Below, piece by piece: positions 34,192-43,615 of a stretch of DNA of 64,000 bases. The notes under the pieces are model-generated. The model was not told the origin of the DNA and made no database searches. It saw nothing but the letters and a program-made list of their open reading frames with translations. The stretch comes from Shewanella decolorationis S12. GTDB lineage: Bacteria > Pseudomonadota > Gammaproteobacteria > Enterobacterales > Shewanellaceae. The stretch's first letter is position 1. Each line of letters opens with the position of its first letter. The translations under genes and the position numbers were made by a program. The DNA lies in NCBI RefSeq assembly GCF_000485795.1, contig NZ_AXZL01000076.1, forward strand, positions 1 through 64,000, in the 5' to 3' direction.

Positions 34192-35256
34192 TTGTCCAGT
34201 AAATTAACCACAATGAATCTGTATCTCGAACCCGCAGAAACCCGCCGTTTGGCCTCGCTGTGCGGTCCCTTCGATGACAATATCAAACAGATTGAGCGTC
34301 GCGTTGGCGTTGAGATAGTCCGTAAGAACAACCATTTTCAAATTACCGGACTGCCACGTAACTGTTTAAGTGCTAACAACTTACTTAAGCAGCTCTATAT
34401 CGAGACCCAAACGGTCAAGGGCAGCACGCCGGATCTCGATCCTGAACAAGTGCACTTGGCAATCCAAGAAGCCATCGCCTTAGAGCAGGACGATAGCGGT
34501 GATGATAAAGCCTTGTTTATCAAAACTCGCCGTGGCGTTATTAAACCGCGTAACCCCAACCAAAGCACCTATGTGGCCAACATTGTGCGCCATGATATTA
34601 CCTTTGGTATTGGCCCTGCGGGAACGGGTAAAACCTATTTAGCAGTGGCCGCCGCCGTTGATGCATTAGAGCGTCAAGAAGTGCGCCGTATTCTGCTTAC
34701 CCGCCCCGCGGTTGAAGCAGGGGAAAAACTCGGCTTCTTACCCGGCGATTTAAGCCAGAAAGTCGACCCTTACCTGCGCCCACTTTATGATGCCTTGTTC
34801 GAAATGCTCGGCTTTGAAAAGGTGGAACGCTTAATCGAGAAAAACGTCATCGAAGTGGCGCCACTTGCCTATATGCGTGGTCGCACCCTAAACGATGCCT
34901 TTATTATTCTCGATGAGAGCCAAAACACCACGGTCGAACAGATGAAGATGTTCTTAACCCGTATTGGCTTCAACTCACGCGCGGTGATCACGGGTGACAT
35001 CACCCAGACGGACTTACCCAAACATGTTAAGTCGGGTCTGCGCCACGCCATTGAAGTCCTGAGCCAAGTCGAGGAAATCAGTTTTAATTTCTTCGTGTCT
35101 CAAGACGTAGTGCGTCACCCTGTGGTAGCCCGGATTGTCGAAGCCTATGATGCTTACGATCGTAAAGAGCAGGCATTAAAGGCCGAAAAAGAGCACCGCG
35201 ACTATCAACAAGCGCACCCACAAACGCAACCGGAAGTTTTAAAACATGAGTCTTGA
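34192..35256 (+). CDS. ybeZ: PhoH-family ATPase YbeZ
   Basis: A 354-residue PhoH-like nucleotide-binding protein, the usual partner of the endoribonuclease YbeY. The P-loop is GPAGTGKTYLAV (about residue 140), and Walker B is AFIILDESQNT. The N-terminal 100 residues carry a KH-like RNA-binding segment (IERRVGVEIVRKNNHFQITG). The start is TTG 34192, six bases behind a good AGGAG; the next in-frame ATG, seven codons on, lacks one. Its stop overlaps the ybeY start by 11 bases. Confidence 0.95.
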   Translation: MSSKLTTMNLYLEPAETRRLASLCGPFDDNIKQIERRVGVEIVRKNNHFQITGLPRNCLSANNLLKQLYIETQTVKGSTPDLDPEQVHLAIQEAIALEQDDSGDDKALFIKTRRGVIKPRNPNQSTYVANIVRHDITFGIGPAGTGKTYLAVAAAVDALERQEVRRILLTRPAVEAGEKLGFLPGDLSQKVDPYLRPLYDALFEMLGFEKVERLIEKNVIEVAPLAYMRGRTLNDAFIILDESQNTTVEQMKMFLTRIGFNSRAVITGDITQTDLPKHVKSGLRHAIEVLSQVEEISFNFFVSQDVVRHPVVARIVEAYDAYDRKEQALKAEKEHRDYQQAHPQTQPEVLKHES

Positions 35257-35707
35257 TTTAGCCTTAGATGTGCAATACGCCACGGCGAGTGACTATCTGC
35301 CCAGTGAAGAGCAGTTTGCTCTCTGGGTAAAAACCGCCATTGGTAACAGCATGGAACAGGCGGAGCTGACAATTCGCATCGTCGATGCCCGTGAAAGCCA
35401 AATGCTAAACAGCACCTACAGAGGCAAAGACAAACCGACCAATGTGTTGTCGTTTCCCTTTGAAGCACCACCAGAAATTGAACTTCCACTGCTTGGAGAT
35501 CTTGTCATTTGTGCCGCAGTCGTTGAAAATGAAGCGCGTGAACAAGATAAAACCCTAGAAGCCCATTGGGCACACATGGTTGTACATGGTTGCCTGCATC
35601 TGCTAGGTTATGATCACATTGAAGACGAAGAAGCCGAAGAGATGGAGTCGCTAGAGACTCAACTCATTGAAAGCTTAGGTTTTACTGACCCATATAAGGA
35701 ACAATAA
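35246..35707 (+). CDS. ybeY: Endoribonuclease YbeY
   Basis: A 153-residue metal-dependent RNase involved in 16S rRNA 3'-end maturation and ribosome quality control. The zinc site HGCLHLLGYDH (three histidines) lies near residue 115, and the family block RGKDKPTNVLSFPFE is present. It overlaps ybeZ by 11 bases, so translation is probably coupled. Confidence 0.97.
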   Translation: MSLDLALDVQYATASDYLPSEEQFALWVKTAIGNSMEQAELTIRIVDARESQMLNSTYRGKDKPTNVLSFPFEAPPEIELPLLGDLVICAAVVENEAREQDKTLEAHWAHMVVHGCLHLLGYDHIEDEEAEEMESLETQLIESLGFTDPYKEQ

Positions 35708-35746
35708 TTAGCTAAGATGTCATACATCAAAGTTAATGAGAAAACT

Positions 35747-36622
35747 ATGAGTGACGATATCCCCCCGAGTACGAGCGCCCAAAAGAAAGGCTGGTTTGAC
35801 AGAGTTAGTCAGTTATTTCAGGGCGAACCTCAAAATCGCGAAGACTTAGTCGATGTGATTGATGGCGCAGAGCAGCGCGAGTTAATCACCGAAGACACCC
35901 GCGAAATGATCAAAGGTGTATTAGAAGTTTCTGATATGCGTGTTCGGGATATTATGATCCCACGAGCTCAAATTGTCGCGATTCAAATCGACAATACCGT
36001 CGAAGAATTGCTCGCAACGGTTATCGGTTCAGGCCATTCTCGCTTCCCTGTAGTGAACGAAGATAAGGACCATATCGAAGGCATTTTACTGGCTAAAGAT
36101 TTGATCCCTTATGGTTTCTCAAACAGTGAAGAACCCTTCTCCCTTGAGCGCGTGATCCGCCCCGCCGTCGTTGTGCCTGAGAGCAAACGCGTCGATGTGT
36201 TACTCAAAGAATTCCGCTCCCAGCGTTACCATATGGCGATTGTCGTCGACGAATACGGCGGCGTATCGGGTCTGGTAACCATTGAAGATATTCTCGAAGA
36301 AATTGTCGGTGAGATTGAAGACGAATTCGACCACGATAGCCCTGAAGACACTGAGATCCGCAAGGTCGGTAACACTGTCTACATGGTAAAAGCGTTGACG
36401 CCTATCGAGGATTTTAACGAAGAATTCAACACTCACTTCAGCGATGAAGAGTTTGATACCGTCGGTGGTTTAGTGTCCCATGCCTTTGGTCATCTGCCGG
36501 AGCGTAATGAGAGCATTATGATCGAAGGTATTGAATTTAAAGTCATCAATGCCGATACCAGACGCTTAATCCAACTCAGAGTTAAACTCCCCGATCCCAA
36601 TATCGGTGAAGACGTAGAATAA
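35747..36622 (+). CDS. corC: CBS-domain protein CorC, Mg/Co homeostasis
   Basis: A 291-residue cytosolic protein with paired CBS domains (about 65-190, VRDIMIPRAQIVAIQ and YHMAIVVDEYGGVSGLVTIEDILEEIVG) and a C-terminal CorC/HlyC domain. In enterobacteria it is linked to magnesium and cobalt efflux; it is also annotated YbeX. The start is taken at MSDDIPPS (35747), matching E. coli MSDD; an ATG ten codons upstream is less conserved. It lies between ybeY and lnt, as in E. coli. Confidence 0.93.
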   Translation: MSDDIPPSTSAQKKGWFDRVSQLFQGEPQNREDLVDVIDGAEQRELITEDTREMIKGVLEVSDMRVRDIMIPRAQIVAIQIDNTVEELLATVIGSGHSRFPVVNEDKDHIEGILLAKDLIPYGFSNSEEPFSLERVIRPAVVVPESKRVDVLLKEFRSQRYHMAIVVDEYGGVSGLVTIEDILEEIVGEIEDEFDHDSPEDTEIRKVGNTVYMVKALTPIEDFNEEFNTHFSDEEFDTVGGLVSHAFGHLPERNESIMIEGIEFKVINADTRRLIQLRVKLPDPNIGEDVE

Positions 36623-36646
36623 CGCTCAGTGTAAGAAGAATTATCC

Positions 36647-38215
36647 GTGCTAACTAAGATTCGGGCTTTTGCCCAACAAAAGTCCCGACTGAGCGTGTTA
36701 CGGCTCGTACTGGCGTTTATTTTAGGCGCCAGTACGGCGCTTTCCTTTGCCCCTTATTCCTTGTGGATTATCTATCCCATCGCCATGGCCTTAGCCCTAT
36801 GGCTAAGTGGTTCCCTAAGTTCTAAAGCCAGCTTCTTCCATTGGTTAAGCTTTGGTTTTGGCTGTTTTGCCGTTGGGATCAGTTGGGTGCATGTCAGCAT
36901 GGACACCTTCGGTGGCCTCCCCTTAGCCGCGTCAGTGGGGCTAATGGCGCTGCTAGCCCTCTATCTAGCCCTCTATCCGGCCTTAACGGGTCTAGGTTTA
37001 GCGTGGTTGACTCGCGCTAATACGCCCTCGTTATGGCGCAATCTATTACTCTTCCCCGCGCTTTGGGTCTTAACCGAATGGGCCAGAGGCTGGGTGATGA
37101 CAGGGTTTCCCTGGATCTGGGCCGGCTACTCCCAAACCCAAGGTCCATTAAAGGAACTCGCGAGTATTATTGGCGCTTTGGGACTCAGTTTCTTAATTGC
37201 GATGCTCGCTGGCGCCTTGGCTCTGTGTTTTAGCAAGCGCTACAAAAGCTTGTTGATTTTACTGCCCATCATCGCAGCTGCGGCATGGGCTGCGCCAAAG
37301 CTAACGCAAATAAAGCCAACGGGCGAGTCAGTTAAAGTTGCACTTGTTCAGGGAAACATTCCCCAAAGTATGAAATGGGAACCCGAAGCACTCTGGCCAA
37401 CCCTATTGAAATACATGGATTTATCCCGCGAGCACTTTGATGCTGACATTATCGTCTGGCCAGAGGCCGCGATCCCGGCGCCAGAATCTATGGTGCAAGA
37501 CTTTTTGGATAATGCTAACAAGGTTGCCAACCTTAACCACACTTCAATCATTACGGGGATTATTAGCCGTCAACATGACGAGTTTTATAACTCTTTGATT
37601 GTGTTAGGTAACCACAATCAGAAGCAGCAAGACACGCCGGATTATGAGAGCGATGGCAGCAACCAGTTTAAGAAACATCATCTACTGCCTATTGGTGAGT
37701 TTGTGCCCTTTGAAGCCTTACTGCGCCCGATTGCCCCTTTCTTCAATCTGCCCATGTCCTCCTTCGCGCGGGGCGATTATCAACAGCCGAATTTGAGCGC
37801 CGTAGGCCATAAAATTGCTCCGGCAATTTGTTATGAAATTGCCTTCCCAGAGCAGCTGCGTGACAGTGTTAACCTCGGTACGGATCTGCTATTAACCGTA
37901 TCGAATGATGCGTGGTTTGGCACCTCAAATGGTCCGTTGCAGCATATGGAAATAGCCCAAATGCGCGCCATCGAATTGGGCCGCCCTTTGGTTCGCGCCA
38001 CCAATAATGGTGTAACAGCGGTTGTCGATGAGCATGGCAATATCACAGCTGCACTGCCACAATTTGAAACGGGCGTACTGAGCGCAACGATTCCATTGGT
38101 CACAGGTCAAACTTGGTTTGCCAAAATTGGCCAAACACCACTGTTAGCCCTATGTGGAGCACTGCTGTTACTCGGTTTTATTCGTCGTCAAAAGCAGCAA
38201 CAGAATTTGAAATGA
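36647..38215 (+). CDS. lnt: Apolipoprotein N-acyltransferase Lnt
   Basis: A 522-residue inner-membrane enzyme that adds the third acyl chain to the N-terminal cysteine of lipoproteins, needed for sorting by Lol. About six N-terminal transmembrane helices (residues 15-210) precede the nitrilase-like domain, with Glu in IVWPEAAIPAP, Lys in KKHHLLPIGEFVP and Cys in APAICYEIAFP. A final helix follows at about 498-515. It starts with GTG 36647. Its stop overlaps the ATG of the following pilin gene. Confidence 0.96.
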   Translation: MLTKIRAFAQQKSRLSVLRLVLAFILGASTALSFAPYSLWIIYPIAMALALWLSGSLSSKASFFHWLSFGFGCFAVGISWVHVSMDTFGGLPLAASVGLMALLALYLALYPALTGLGLAWLTRANTPSLWRNLLLFPALWVLTEWARGWVMTGFPWIWAGYSQTQGPLKELASIIGALGLSFLIAMLAGALALCFSKRYKSLLILLPIIAAAAWAAPKLTQIKPTGESVKVALVQGNIPQSMKWEPEALWPTLLKYMDLSREHFDADIIVWPEAAIPAPESMVQDFLDNANKVANLNHTSIITGIISRQHDEFYNSLIVLGNHNQKQQDTPDYESDGSNQFKKHHLLPIGEFVPFEALLRPIAPFFNLPMSSFARGDYQQPNLSAVGHKIAPAICYEIAFPEQLRDSVNLGTDLLLTVSNDAWFGTSNGPLQHMEIAQMRAIELGRPLVRATNNGVTAVVDEHGNITAALPQFETGVLSATIPLVTGQTWFAKIGQTPLLALCGALLLLGFIRRQKQQQNLK

Positions 38216-38706
38216 TTAATCACAAACGCAATCAAGGCTTTACCTTAATCGAGCTCGTGGTCGTTATTATCGTGCTGGGGATTTTAGCGGTTATCGCGGC
38301 ACCGAAATTTATCGGCATGAGCAAAGAGGCGCGGGAAAAAAGCCTGCTGCAACTCCAAGCCAGCGTTAAAACCGCGAATACCTTAGCCTATTCCAAGACC
38401 CAAATGCCGAGCTTGCAGAGCCAAGCCGTTGCTGGCCGTGACGATATTATTGACGTTGATCTTGATGGTGATGGCGTGGCAGAAACCCGCCTCAAGTGGG
38501 GTTATCTGGACAATACCGATATCGAGAAATGGATTGTGAAAGACGCTAAACTCGTTATTCAATACCAAGGGATTGATATTACGTATATTGGCTACGACTT
38601 GAATGACAACACCTTAGTCGATGACGATCAGTGTTATTTCCGCTACACCCAAGCTGCCGATGCCAGCACACCACCGCTTTACGATATCAATGTCCAAGGC
38701 TGTTGA
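38212..38706 (+). CDS. Type IV pilin-like protein (prepilin)
   Basis: A 164-residue prepilin-type protein. The short leader MINHKRNQG is followed by FTLIELVVVIIVLGILAVIA: the cleavage site G/F, Glu at mature position 5 and the helix are all present. The globular part has a calcium-site-like run DVDLDGDGVAETRLKW, and the C-terminal part has two cysteines (DDDQCYFRY and NVQGC) that could form the D-loop disulfide. It resembles MSHA-type minor pilins. It stands alone, translationally coupled to lnt (ATGA overlap), with no pilus machinery nearby. Confidence 0.85.
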   Translation: MINHKRNQGFTLIELVVVIIVLGILAVIAAPKFIGMSKEAREKSLLQLQASVKTANTLAYSKTQMPSLQSQAVAGRDDIIDVDLDGDGVAETRLKWGYLDNTDIEKWIVKDAKLVIQYQGIDITYIGYDLNDNTLVDDDQCYFRYTQAADASTPPLYDINVQGC

Positions 38707-38714
38707 TGACGCAT

Positions 38715-38742
38715 AAAAAAACGACGCTGAGCGTCGTTTTTT
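38715..38742. terminator. Bidirectional terminator between the pilin and ybeL genes
   Basis: A 12-bp stem AAAAAACGACGC/GCGTCGTTTTTT with a three-base loop between convergent genes. Confidence 0.9.
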
Positions 38743-38763
38743 ATTTTTGGGAAAACTATAAGA

Positions 38764-39264
38764 CTAAGGCGTTAACGCCTCGCGGGTAAACTCTTCATGG
38801 TCACACTCGGGACAATCTGGGATCACTCCCGGGAACTCAATACTCATTTCATGGCCACAATTAGTGCACACCATCACCCCTTGGCTAACAATATCGCCAC
38901 TCTGGTAATAACCGTGATGTTTGAAGTCTTGAGCCAACTCATGCCACTCCACTTGGCTGCGGTCAGTGATTTCACTTAACCAATGCCATAGAGTATTTTC
39001 TAGGGTGATCACCGTTGGGCTGTGACTTAAGCTATCGGCGTTTTGCTCACGCAAAAAGCTGGCAATATCACGCTTTAAGAATTGCTCCACTAAGGCGAGC
39101 TCATCTTCCCCCGCTTGTTCTTTGAGGCGTAAAAACTCTTTCCCTTGAGTGACAGACTTAAATAAATTCTTTGCAGTCAGCGAGTTATCTTCCGCAAATT
39201 GCGCTTTCACTTCGTTAATTAAGGCTTGATACAGTCCTAGTAGCGCACTACTTCTATCATTCAT
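38764..39264 (-). CDS. ybeL: YbeL-like zinc-ribbon protein (DUF1451)
   Basis: A 166-residue protein whose C terminus holds a zinc ribbon (CTNCGHEM about 20 residues before CPECDHEEF). The N-terminal two thirds are helical and charged. It matches E. coli YbeL, also encoded near leuS; its function is unknown. The start is placed at MNDRSSALLG (39264), with an in-frame ATG two codons upstream as an alternative. It is divergent from leuS. Confidence 0.85.
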   Translation of the reverse strand: MNDRSSALLGLYQALINEVKAQFAEDNSLTAKNLFKSVTQGKEFLRLKEQAGEDELALVEQFLKRDIASFLREQNADSLSHSPTVITLENTLWHWLSEITDRSQVEWHELAQDFKHHGYYQSGDIVSQGVMVCTNCGHEMSIEFPGVIPDCPECDHEEFTREALTP

Positions 39265-39385
39265 AACCAATACTCCTTCATAGAACCTTTTTAATGCATC
39301 GCTTCTAGTTTATTCTATGCAGATCTTATTCGCGTCGATATGGCGTTAGATCAAATAAATAGGCGGCACTGCCGGAAATAGCGTG

Positions 39386-41965
39386 ATGCAAGAGCAATAT
39401 AATCCCTCAGAAATTGAAGCCTTAGTGCAAAAGCACTGGCACGACAACAAAACCTTTGAAGTTACTGAAGATCCAAACAAAGAAAAGTTTTATTGCCTTT
39501 CGATGTTCCCCTATCCTTCAGGTCGACTCCACATGGGACACGTTCGCAACTATACCATAGGCGATGTGGTTGCCCGCTTCCAGCGTCTTCAAGGCAAAAA
39601 CGTGCTACAACCTATCGGTTGGGACTCTTTCGGTTTGCCAGCAGAAAACGCCGCAATCAACAACAAAACCGCTCCTGCGCCATGGACTTATCAAAATATT
39701 GAGTACATGAAGAATCAGCTAAAACTGTTAGGTTTTGGCTATGACTGGAGCCGTGAAATCGCCACTTGCACCCCAGAATACTACCGCTGGGAACAATGGT
39801 TCTTCACTAAACTGTACGAAAAAGGCTTAGTTTACAAGAAGACGGCTTCTGTTAACTGGTGCCCTAACGATGAAACCGTACTGGCTAACGAGCAGGTACA
39901 AGACGGTTGCTGCTGGCGCTGTGATACCCCTGTAGAACAAAAAGAAATTCCACAGTGGTTTATTAAGATCACCGCCTACGCCGAAGAACTGTTAAACGAC
40001 ATCGACACCTTAGACGGCTGGCCTGAGCAAGTTAAGACCATGCAGCGCAACTGGATTGGTCGCAGCGAAGGCGTGGAAATGACCTTTGGTGTTGCTGGTA
40101 GCGACAAGTCATTCGACATCTACACTACCCGTCCAGATACCCTGATGGGCGTAACCTATGTGGCGATTGCTGCGGGTCACCCATTAGCCGAATTAGCAGC
40201 GCAAACTAACCCTGAGCTTGCTGCCTTTATCGATGAGTGCAAAAACAGCACAACGTCTGAAGCCGATTTAGCCACCATGGAAAAGCGTGGTGTCGCGACT
40301 GGTCTATACGCCATTCACCCCATCACTGGCAAACAAGTGCCCATTTGGGCGGCTAACTTCGTACTGATGAACTACGGCACCGGCGCTGTGATGTCTGTTC
40401 CTGGTCACGACCAACGCGATTACGAATTTGCTAAAAAGTACAATCTGCCCATCGAAGCGGTTATCAAACCTGTTGACGGCGAGTTAGACATCAGCGAAGC
40501 GGCTTACACCGAAAAAGGCGTGCTGTTTAACTCTGGCGAATTCGACGGTTTAGATTTTGACGGTGCCTTCAATGCCATCGCCGACAAGTTAGTGGCTGAA
40601 GGTAAAGGCAAACGCCAAGTGAACTACCGTCTGCGCGACTGGGGTGTATCACGTCAGCGTTACTGGGGCGCGCCAATTCCTATGGTGACCTTAGCCGATG
40701 GTACTGTGATCCCAACGCCAGAAGATCAACTGCCAGTCATTCTGCCAGAAGATGTGGTGATGGATGGTATCCAAAGCCCAATCAAGGCCGATAAAGAATG
40801 GGCGAAAACCCAAGTTAACGGCCAAGACGCGCTGCGCGAAACCGATACCTTCGATACCTTTATGGAATCTTCTTGGTATTACGCCCGTTACTGCAGCCCA
40901 CAGGCTGACCAAATGTTAGACCCAACCAAGGCTAACTACTGGTTACCCGTAGATCAGTACATTGGTGGTATCGAACACGCCTGTATGCACTTGTTGTACT
41001 TCCGTTTCTTCCACAAGTTGCTGCGTGACGCAGGTCTAGTAAACACTAACGAGCCAGCAAAACAACTGCTGACTCAGGGTATGGTTCTGGCCGATGCCTT
41101 CTACTACACCAACGACAAAGGTGCCCGTGTATGGGTGTCGCCACTGGATGTAGTGACTACAGAAAAAGACGACAAGGGCCGTATTACTAAGGCTATCGAC
41201 AAAGACGGCAACGAACTGGTTTATACCGGTATGAGCAAGATGTCTAAGTCGAAAAACAACGGTATCGATCCTCAGGTGATGGTAGAGAAATACGGCGCCG
41301 ACACAGTTCGTCTGTTTATGATGTTCGCCTCTCCACCAGAATTAACGCTGGAATGGCAAGAGTCTGGCGTTGAAGGTGCGCACCGCTTTATCAAACGTCT
41401 GTGGAAACTGGCCAGCGATTATGTGGCGCAGGACAACAGCGAAGCGTTAGACGTGAGCAAATTAACTAGCGAGCAAAAAGCGCTGCGCCGTGAAGTGCAC
41501 AAGACTATCGCTAAGGTGACCGATGATATCGGCCGTCGTCAGATGTTCAACACCGCGGTTGCCGCCGTGATGGAACTGATGAACCACCTGCAAAAAGCGC
41601 CACAAACCACAGGTCAAGACCGAGCCATCATTGGCGAAGCTTTAACTGCGGTAGTGCGTTTACTGTACCCAATCATCCCACACGTAAGCTTTACCCTGTG
41701 GAACGAACTGGGCAACACCAACAGCATCGAAGACAGCCAATGGCCTGTTGTCGATGAATCTGCACTGGTAGAAGACAGCAAACTCATCGTGGTACAAGTG
41801 AACGGTAAAGTGCGCGCTAAGATCACTGTCGCAGCCGATGCTGACCAAGCATCTGTTGAAGCGCTGGGTATGGCGGACGAGCAAGTCATCAAGTACTTAG
41901 ATGGTGTTACGGTTCGTAAAGTTATCTATGTACCCGGTAAACTGCTCAGCATCGTTGCCAACTAA
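39386..41965 (+). CDS. leuS: Leucyl-tRNA synthetase
   Basis: An 859-residue class I aminoacyl-tRNA synthetase. The HIGH-type motif is HMGH within PYPSGRLHMGHVRNYT, the KMSKS loop is SKMSKSKNNG, and an editing (CP1) domain lies between with TTRPDTLMGVTYVAIA. The start is MQEQYNPSEIE, matching E. coli; a GTG precedes it in frame. It is followed by lptE, 59 bases on, and probably starts the leuS-lptE-holA-nadD unit. Confidence 0.98.
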   Translation: MQEQYNPSEIEALVQKHWHDNKTFEVTEDPNKEKFYCLSMFPYPSGRLHMGHVRNYTIGDVVARFQRLQGKNVLQPIGWDSFGLPAENAAINNKTAPAPWTYQNIEYMKNQLKLLGFGYDWSREIATCTPEYYRWEQWFFTKLYEKGLVYKKTASVNWCPNDETVLANEQVQDGCCWRCDTPVEQKEIPQWFIKITAYAEELLNDIDTLDGWPEQVKTMQRNWIGRSEGVEMTFGVAGSDKSFDIYTTRPDTLMGVTYVAIAAGHPLAELAAQTNPELAAFIDECKNSTTSEADLATMEKRGVATGLYAIHPITGKQVPIWAANFVLMNYGTGAVMSVPGHDQRDYEFAKKYNLPIEAVIKPVDGELDISEAAYTEKGVLFNSGEFDGLDFDGAFNAIADKLVAEGKGKRQVNYRLRDWGVSRQRYWGAPIPMVTLADGTVIPTPEDQLPVILPEDVVMDGIQSPIKADKEWAKTQVNGQDALRETDTFDTFMESSWYYARYCSPQADQMLDPTKANYWLPVDQYIGGIEHACMHLLYFRFFHKLLRDAGLVNTNEPAKQLLTQGMVLADAFYYTNDKGARVWVSPLDVVTTEKDDKGRITKAIDKDGNELVYTGMSKMSKSKNNGIDPQVMVEKYGADTVRLFMMFASPPELTLEWQESGVEGAHRFIKRLWKLASDYVAQDNSEALDVSKLTSEQKALRREVHKTIAKVTDDIGRRQMFNTAVAAVMELMNHLQKAPQTTGQDRAIIGEALTAVVRLLYPIIPHVSFTLWNELGNTNSIEDSQWPVVDESALVEDSKLIVVQVNGKVRAKITVAADADQASVEALGMADEQVIKYLDGVTVRKVIYVPGKLLSIVAN

Positions 41966-42024
41966 CATCGTTGCTGTGATAAACGGATGCTGTCCACAAG
42001 ACAAACAGGAAACCGCGAAAACTT

Positions 42025-42519
42025 ATGCTAATTAAACGCTTAGCTTTCGCAATCATGGCGCTGGTCATTATGACCAGCGCAGGTTGCGGTTTTAAGCTTC
42101 AACGTAGCTATCAAATCCCCGAGCAGCTCAATCAACTCAGTTTGAGCAGCTCGGACGAATACAGCGAACTCACCCGTTTGGTGCGTGAGCGGTTACGTTT
42201 GAACAACGTCAAGATTGTCGATGCCGCCAATGATGTGCCAGTGTTAAGGCTCATCACCGACTCCTTAGAGCGTTCGACCCTGTCACTTTACCCAACGGGC
42301 AATGTGGCCGAGTATGAGCTTATCTATTTCGTCGAATTTGCCGTGGCCTTGCCAGGCAAAGAGGCGCAGCCTTTCAAGATTGAAATTCGCCGCGATTACT
42401 TAGACGACCCTCGCACCGCACTGGCTAAAAGCCGTGAGATGGAACTGTTAGTCAAAGAAATGCGTATCCAAGCGGCCGACCGGATCCTGCAATCCATGGC
42501 CAGCGCTGAGGTGAATTAA
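42025..42519 (+). CDS. lptE: LPS-assembly lipoprotein LptE
   Basis: A 164-residue outer-membrane lipoprotein that plugs the LptD barrel and helps insert LPS. The lipobox MTSAGC places the lipidated cysteine near residue 21, followed by GFKLQRSYQIPEQLNQLSL. The mature domain is short and mixed alpha/beta, as in the family. It lies between leuS and holA, the conserved order. Confidence 0.93.
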   Translation: MLIKRLAFAIMALVIMTSAGCGFKLQRSYQIPEQLNQLSLSSSDEYSELTRLVRERLRLNNVKIVDAANDVPVLRLITDSLERSTLSLYPTGNVAEYELIYFVEFAVALPGKEAQPFKIEIRRDYLDDPRTALAKSREMELLVKEMRIQAADRILQSMASAEVN

Positions 42520-42571
42520 TGCAGGGTCCCAATTAATGTGGCACTGCAACAAAATGTGGAGAGTGATTTAA

Positions 42572-43603
42572 ATGCGTGTTTATCCTGATCAACTCTCCCG
42601 CCATCTCAATCCGCTTCACGCTTGCTACCTGATTTTTGGTGATGATCCTTGGTTGCTCGAAACCTCCAAGGATCAGATCCGCCAAGCGGCCAAACGCCAA
42701 GGGTTTGAAGAGCGCGTTCAGTTAATTCAAGAAACGGGTTTTAACTGGGGTGACTTGACCCAAGAATGGCAATCCATGAGCCTGTTTTCCAGCCGGCGCA
42801 TTATTGAGCTAACACTGCCCAACGCAAAACCTGGTGCTGATGGTTCGGCGGCACTACAAGCGTTACTGCAAACGCCTAATCCCGATGTGCTGCTGATCCT
42901 CGAAGGTCCAAAACTCGCCAGCGAGCAAACCAATAGCAAGTGGTTCAAAACCTTAGATAGCTTAGGGATTTATTTGCCCTGCACCACGCCAGAAGGCGAC
43001 CAATTCAGACGTTGGCTCGACTCACGTATCGCGCACTTTAAGCTGAATTTACAACCCGATGCGCGCGCTATGCTCTACACCCTGTACGAAGGGAATTTAC
43101 TCGCCGCCGATCAGGCCATGCAGTTGCTACAACTGTTAAGCCCAAGCCAACCTATTGGTGCTGACGAATTAAGCCATTACTTTGAAGATCAATCCCGCTT
43201 TACCGTGTTTCAGCTCACCGATGCACTGCTGAATAATCGTCAAGACAGTGCTCAACATATGCTGGCCCAACTCAACGGTGAAGGCACGGCCATGCCGATT
43301 TTACTCTGGGCCTTGTTTAAAGAGCTGCAGCTACTGCTTAGCCTCAAGAGTGAACAAGCCCAAGGCGCGCCCTTAAATAGTCTCTTTGGTAAACATCGAA
43401 TTTGGGATAAACGCAAACCCTTGTACCAAACCGCGTTGCAGCGCTTAAGCCTCACCCAAATCGAACATATGCTTGCCTTTGCGTCCAAGCTAGAATTGAA
43501 CTTAAAGCAATTAGGCCATGAAGATTGGACAGGGCTCAGCCACCTGTGCTTATTATTCGATCCCAAGGCCCACGGCCATCTGGCCCATATCAGCTTAGAT
43601 TAA
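42572..43603 (+). CDS. holA: DNA polymerase III delta subunit HolA
   Basis: A 343-residue subunit of the clamp loader that opens the beta clamp. Visible segments are RVYPDQLSRHLN, YLIFGDDPWLLE (N-terminal AAA+-like fold lacking an ATP site), FSSRRIIEL, and the C-terminal collar region. The ribosome-binding site GGAGAG precedes the start. It sits between lptE and nadD. Confidence 0.95.
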   Translation: MRVYPDQLSRHLNPLHACYLIFGDDPWLLETSKDQIRQAAKRQGFEERVQLIQETGFNWGDLTQEWQSMSLFSSRRIIELTLPNAKPGADGSAALQALLQTPNPDVLLILEGPKLASEQTNSKWFKTLDSLGIYLPCTTPEGDQFRRWLDSRIAHFKLNLQPDARAMLYTLYEGNLLAADQAMQLLQLLSPSQPIGADELSHYFEDQSRFTVFQLTDALLNNRQDSAQHMLAQLNGEGTAMPILLWALFKELQLLLSLKSEQAQGAPLNSLFGKHRIWDKRKPLYQTALQRLSLTQIEHMLAFASKLELNLKQLGHEDWTGLSHLCLLFDPKAHGHLAHISLD

Positions 43604-43615
43604 GGCGGAGTGTTG

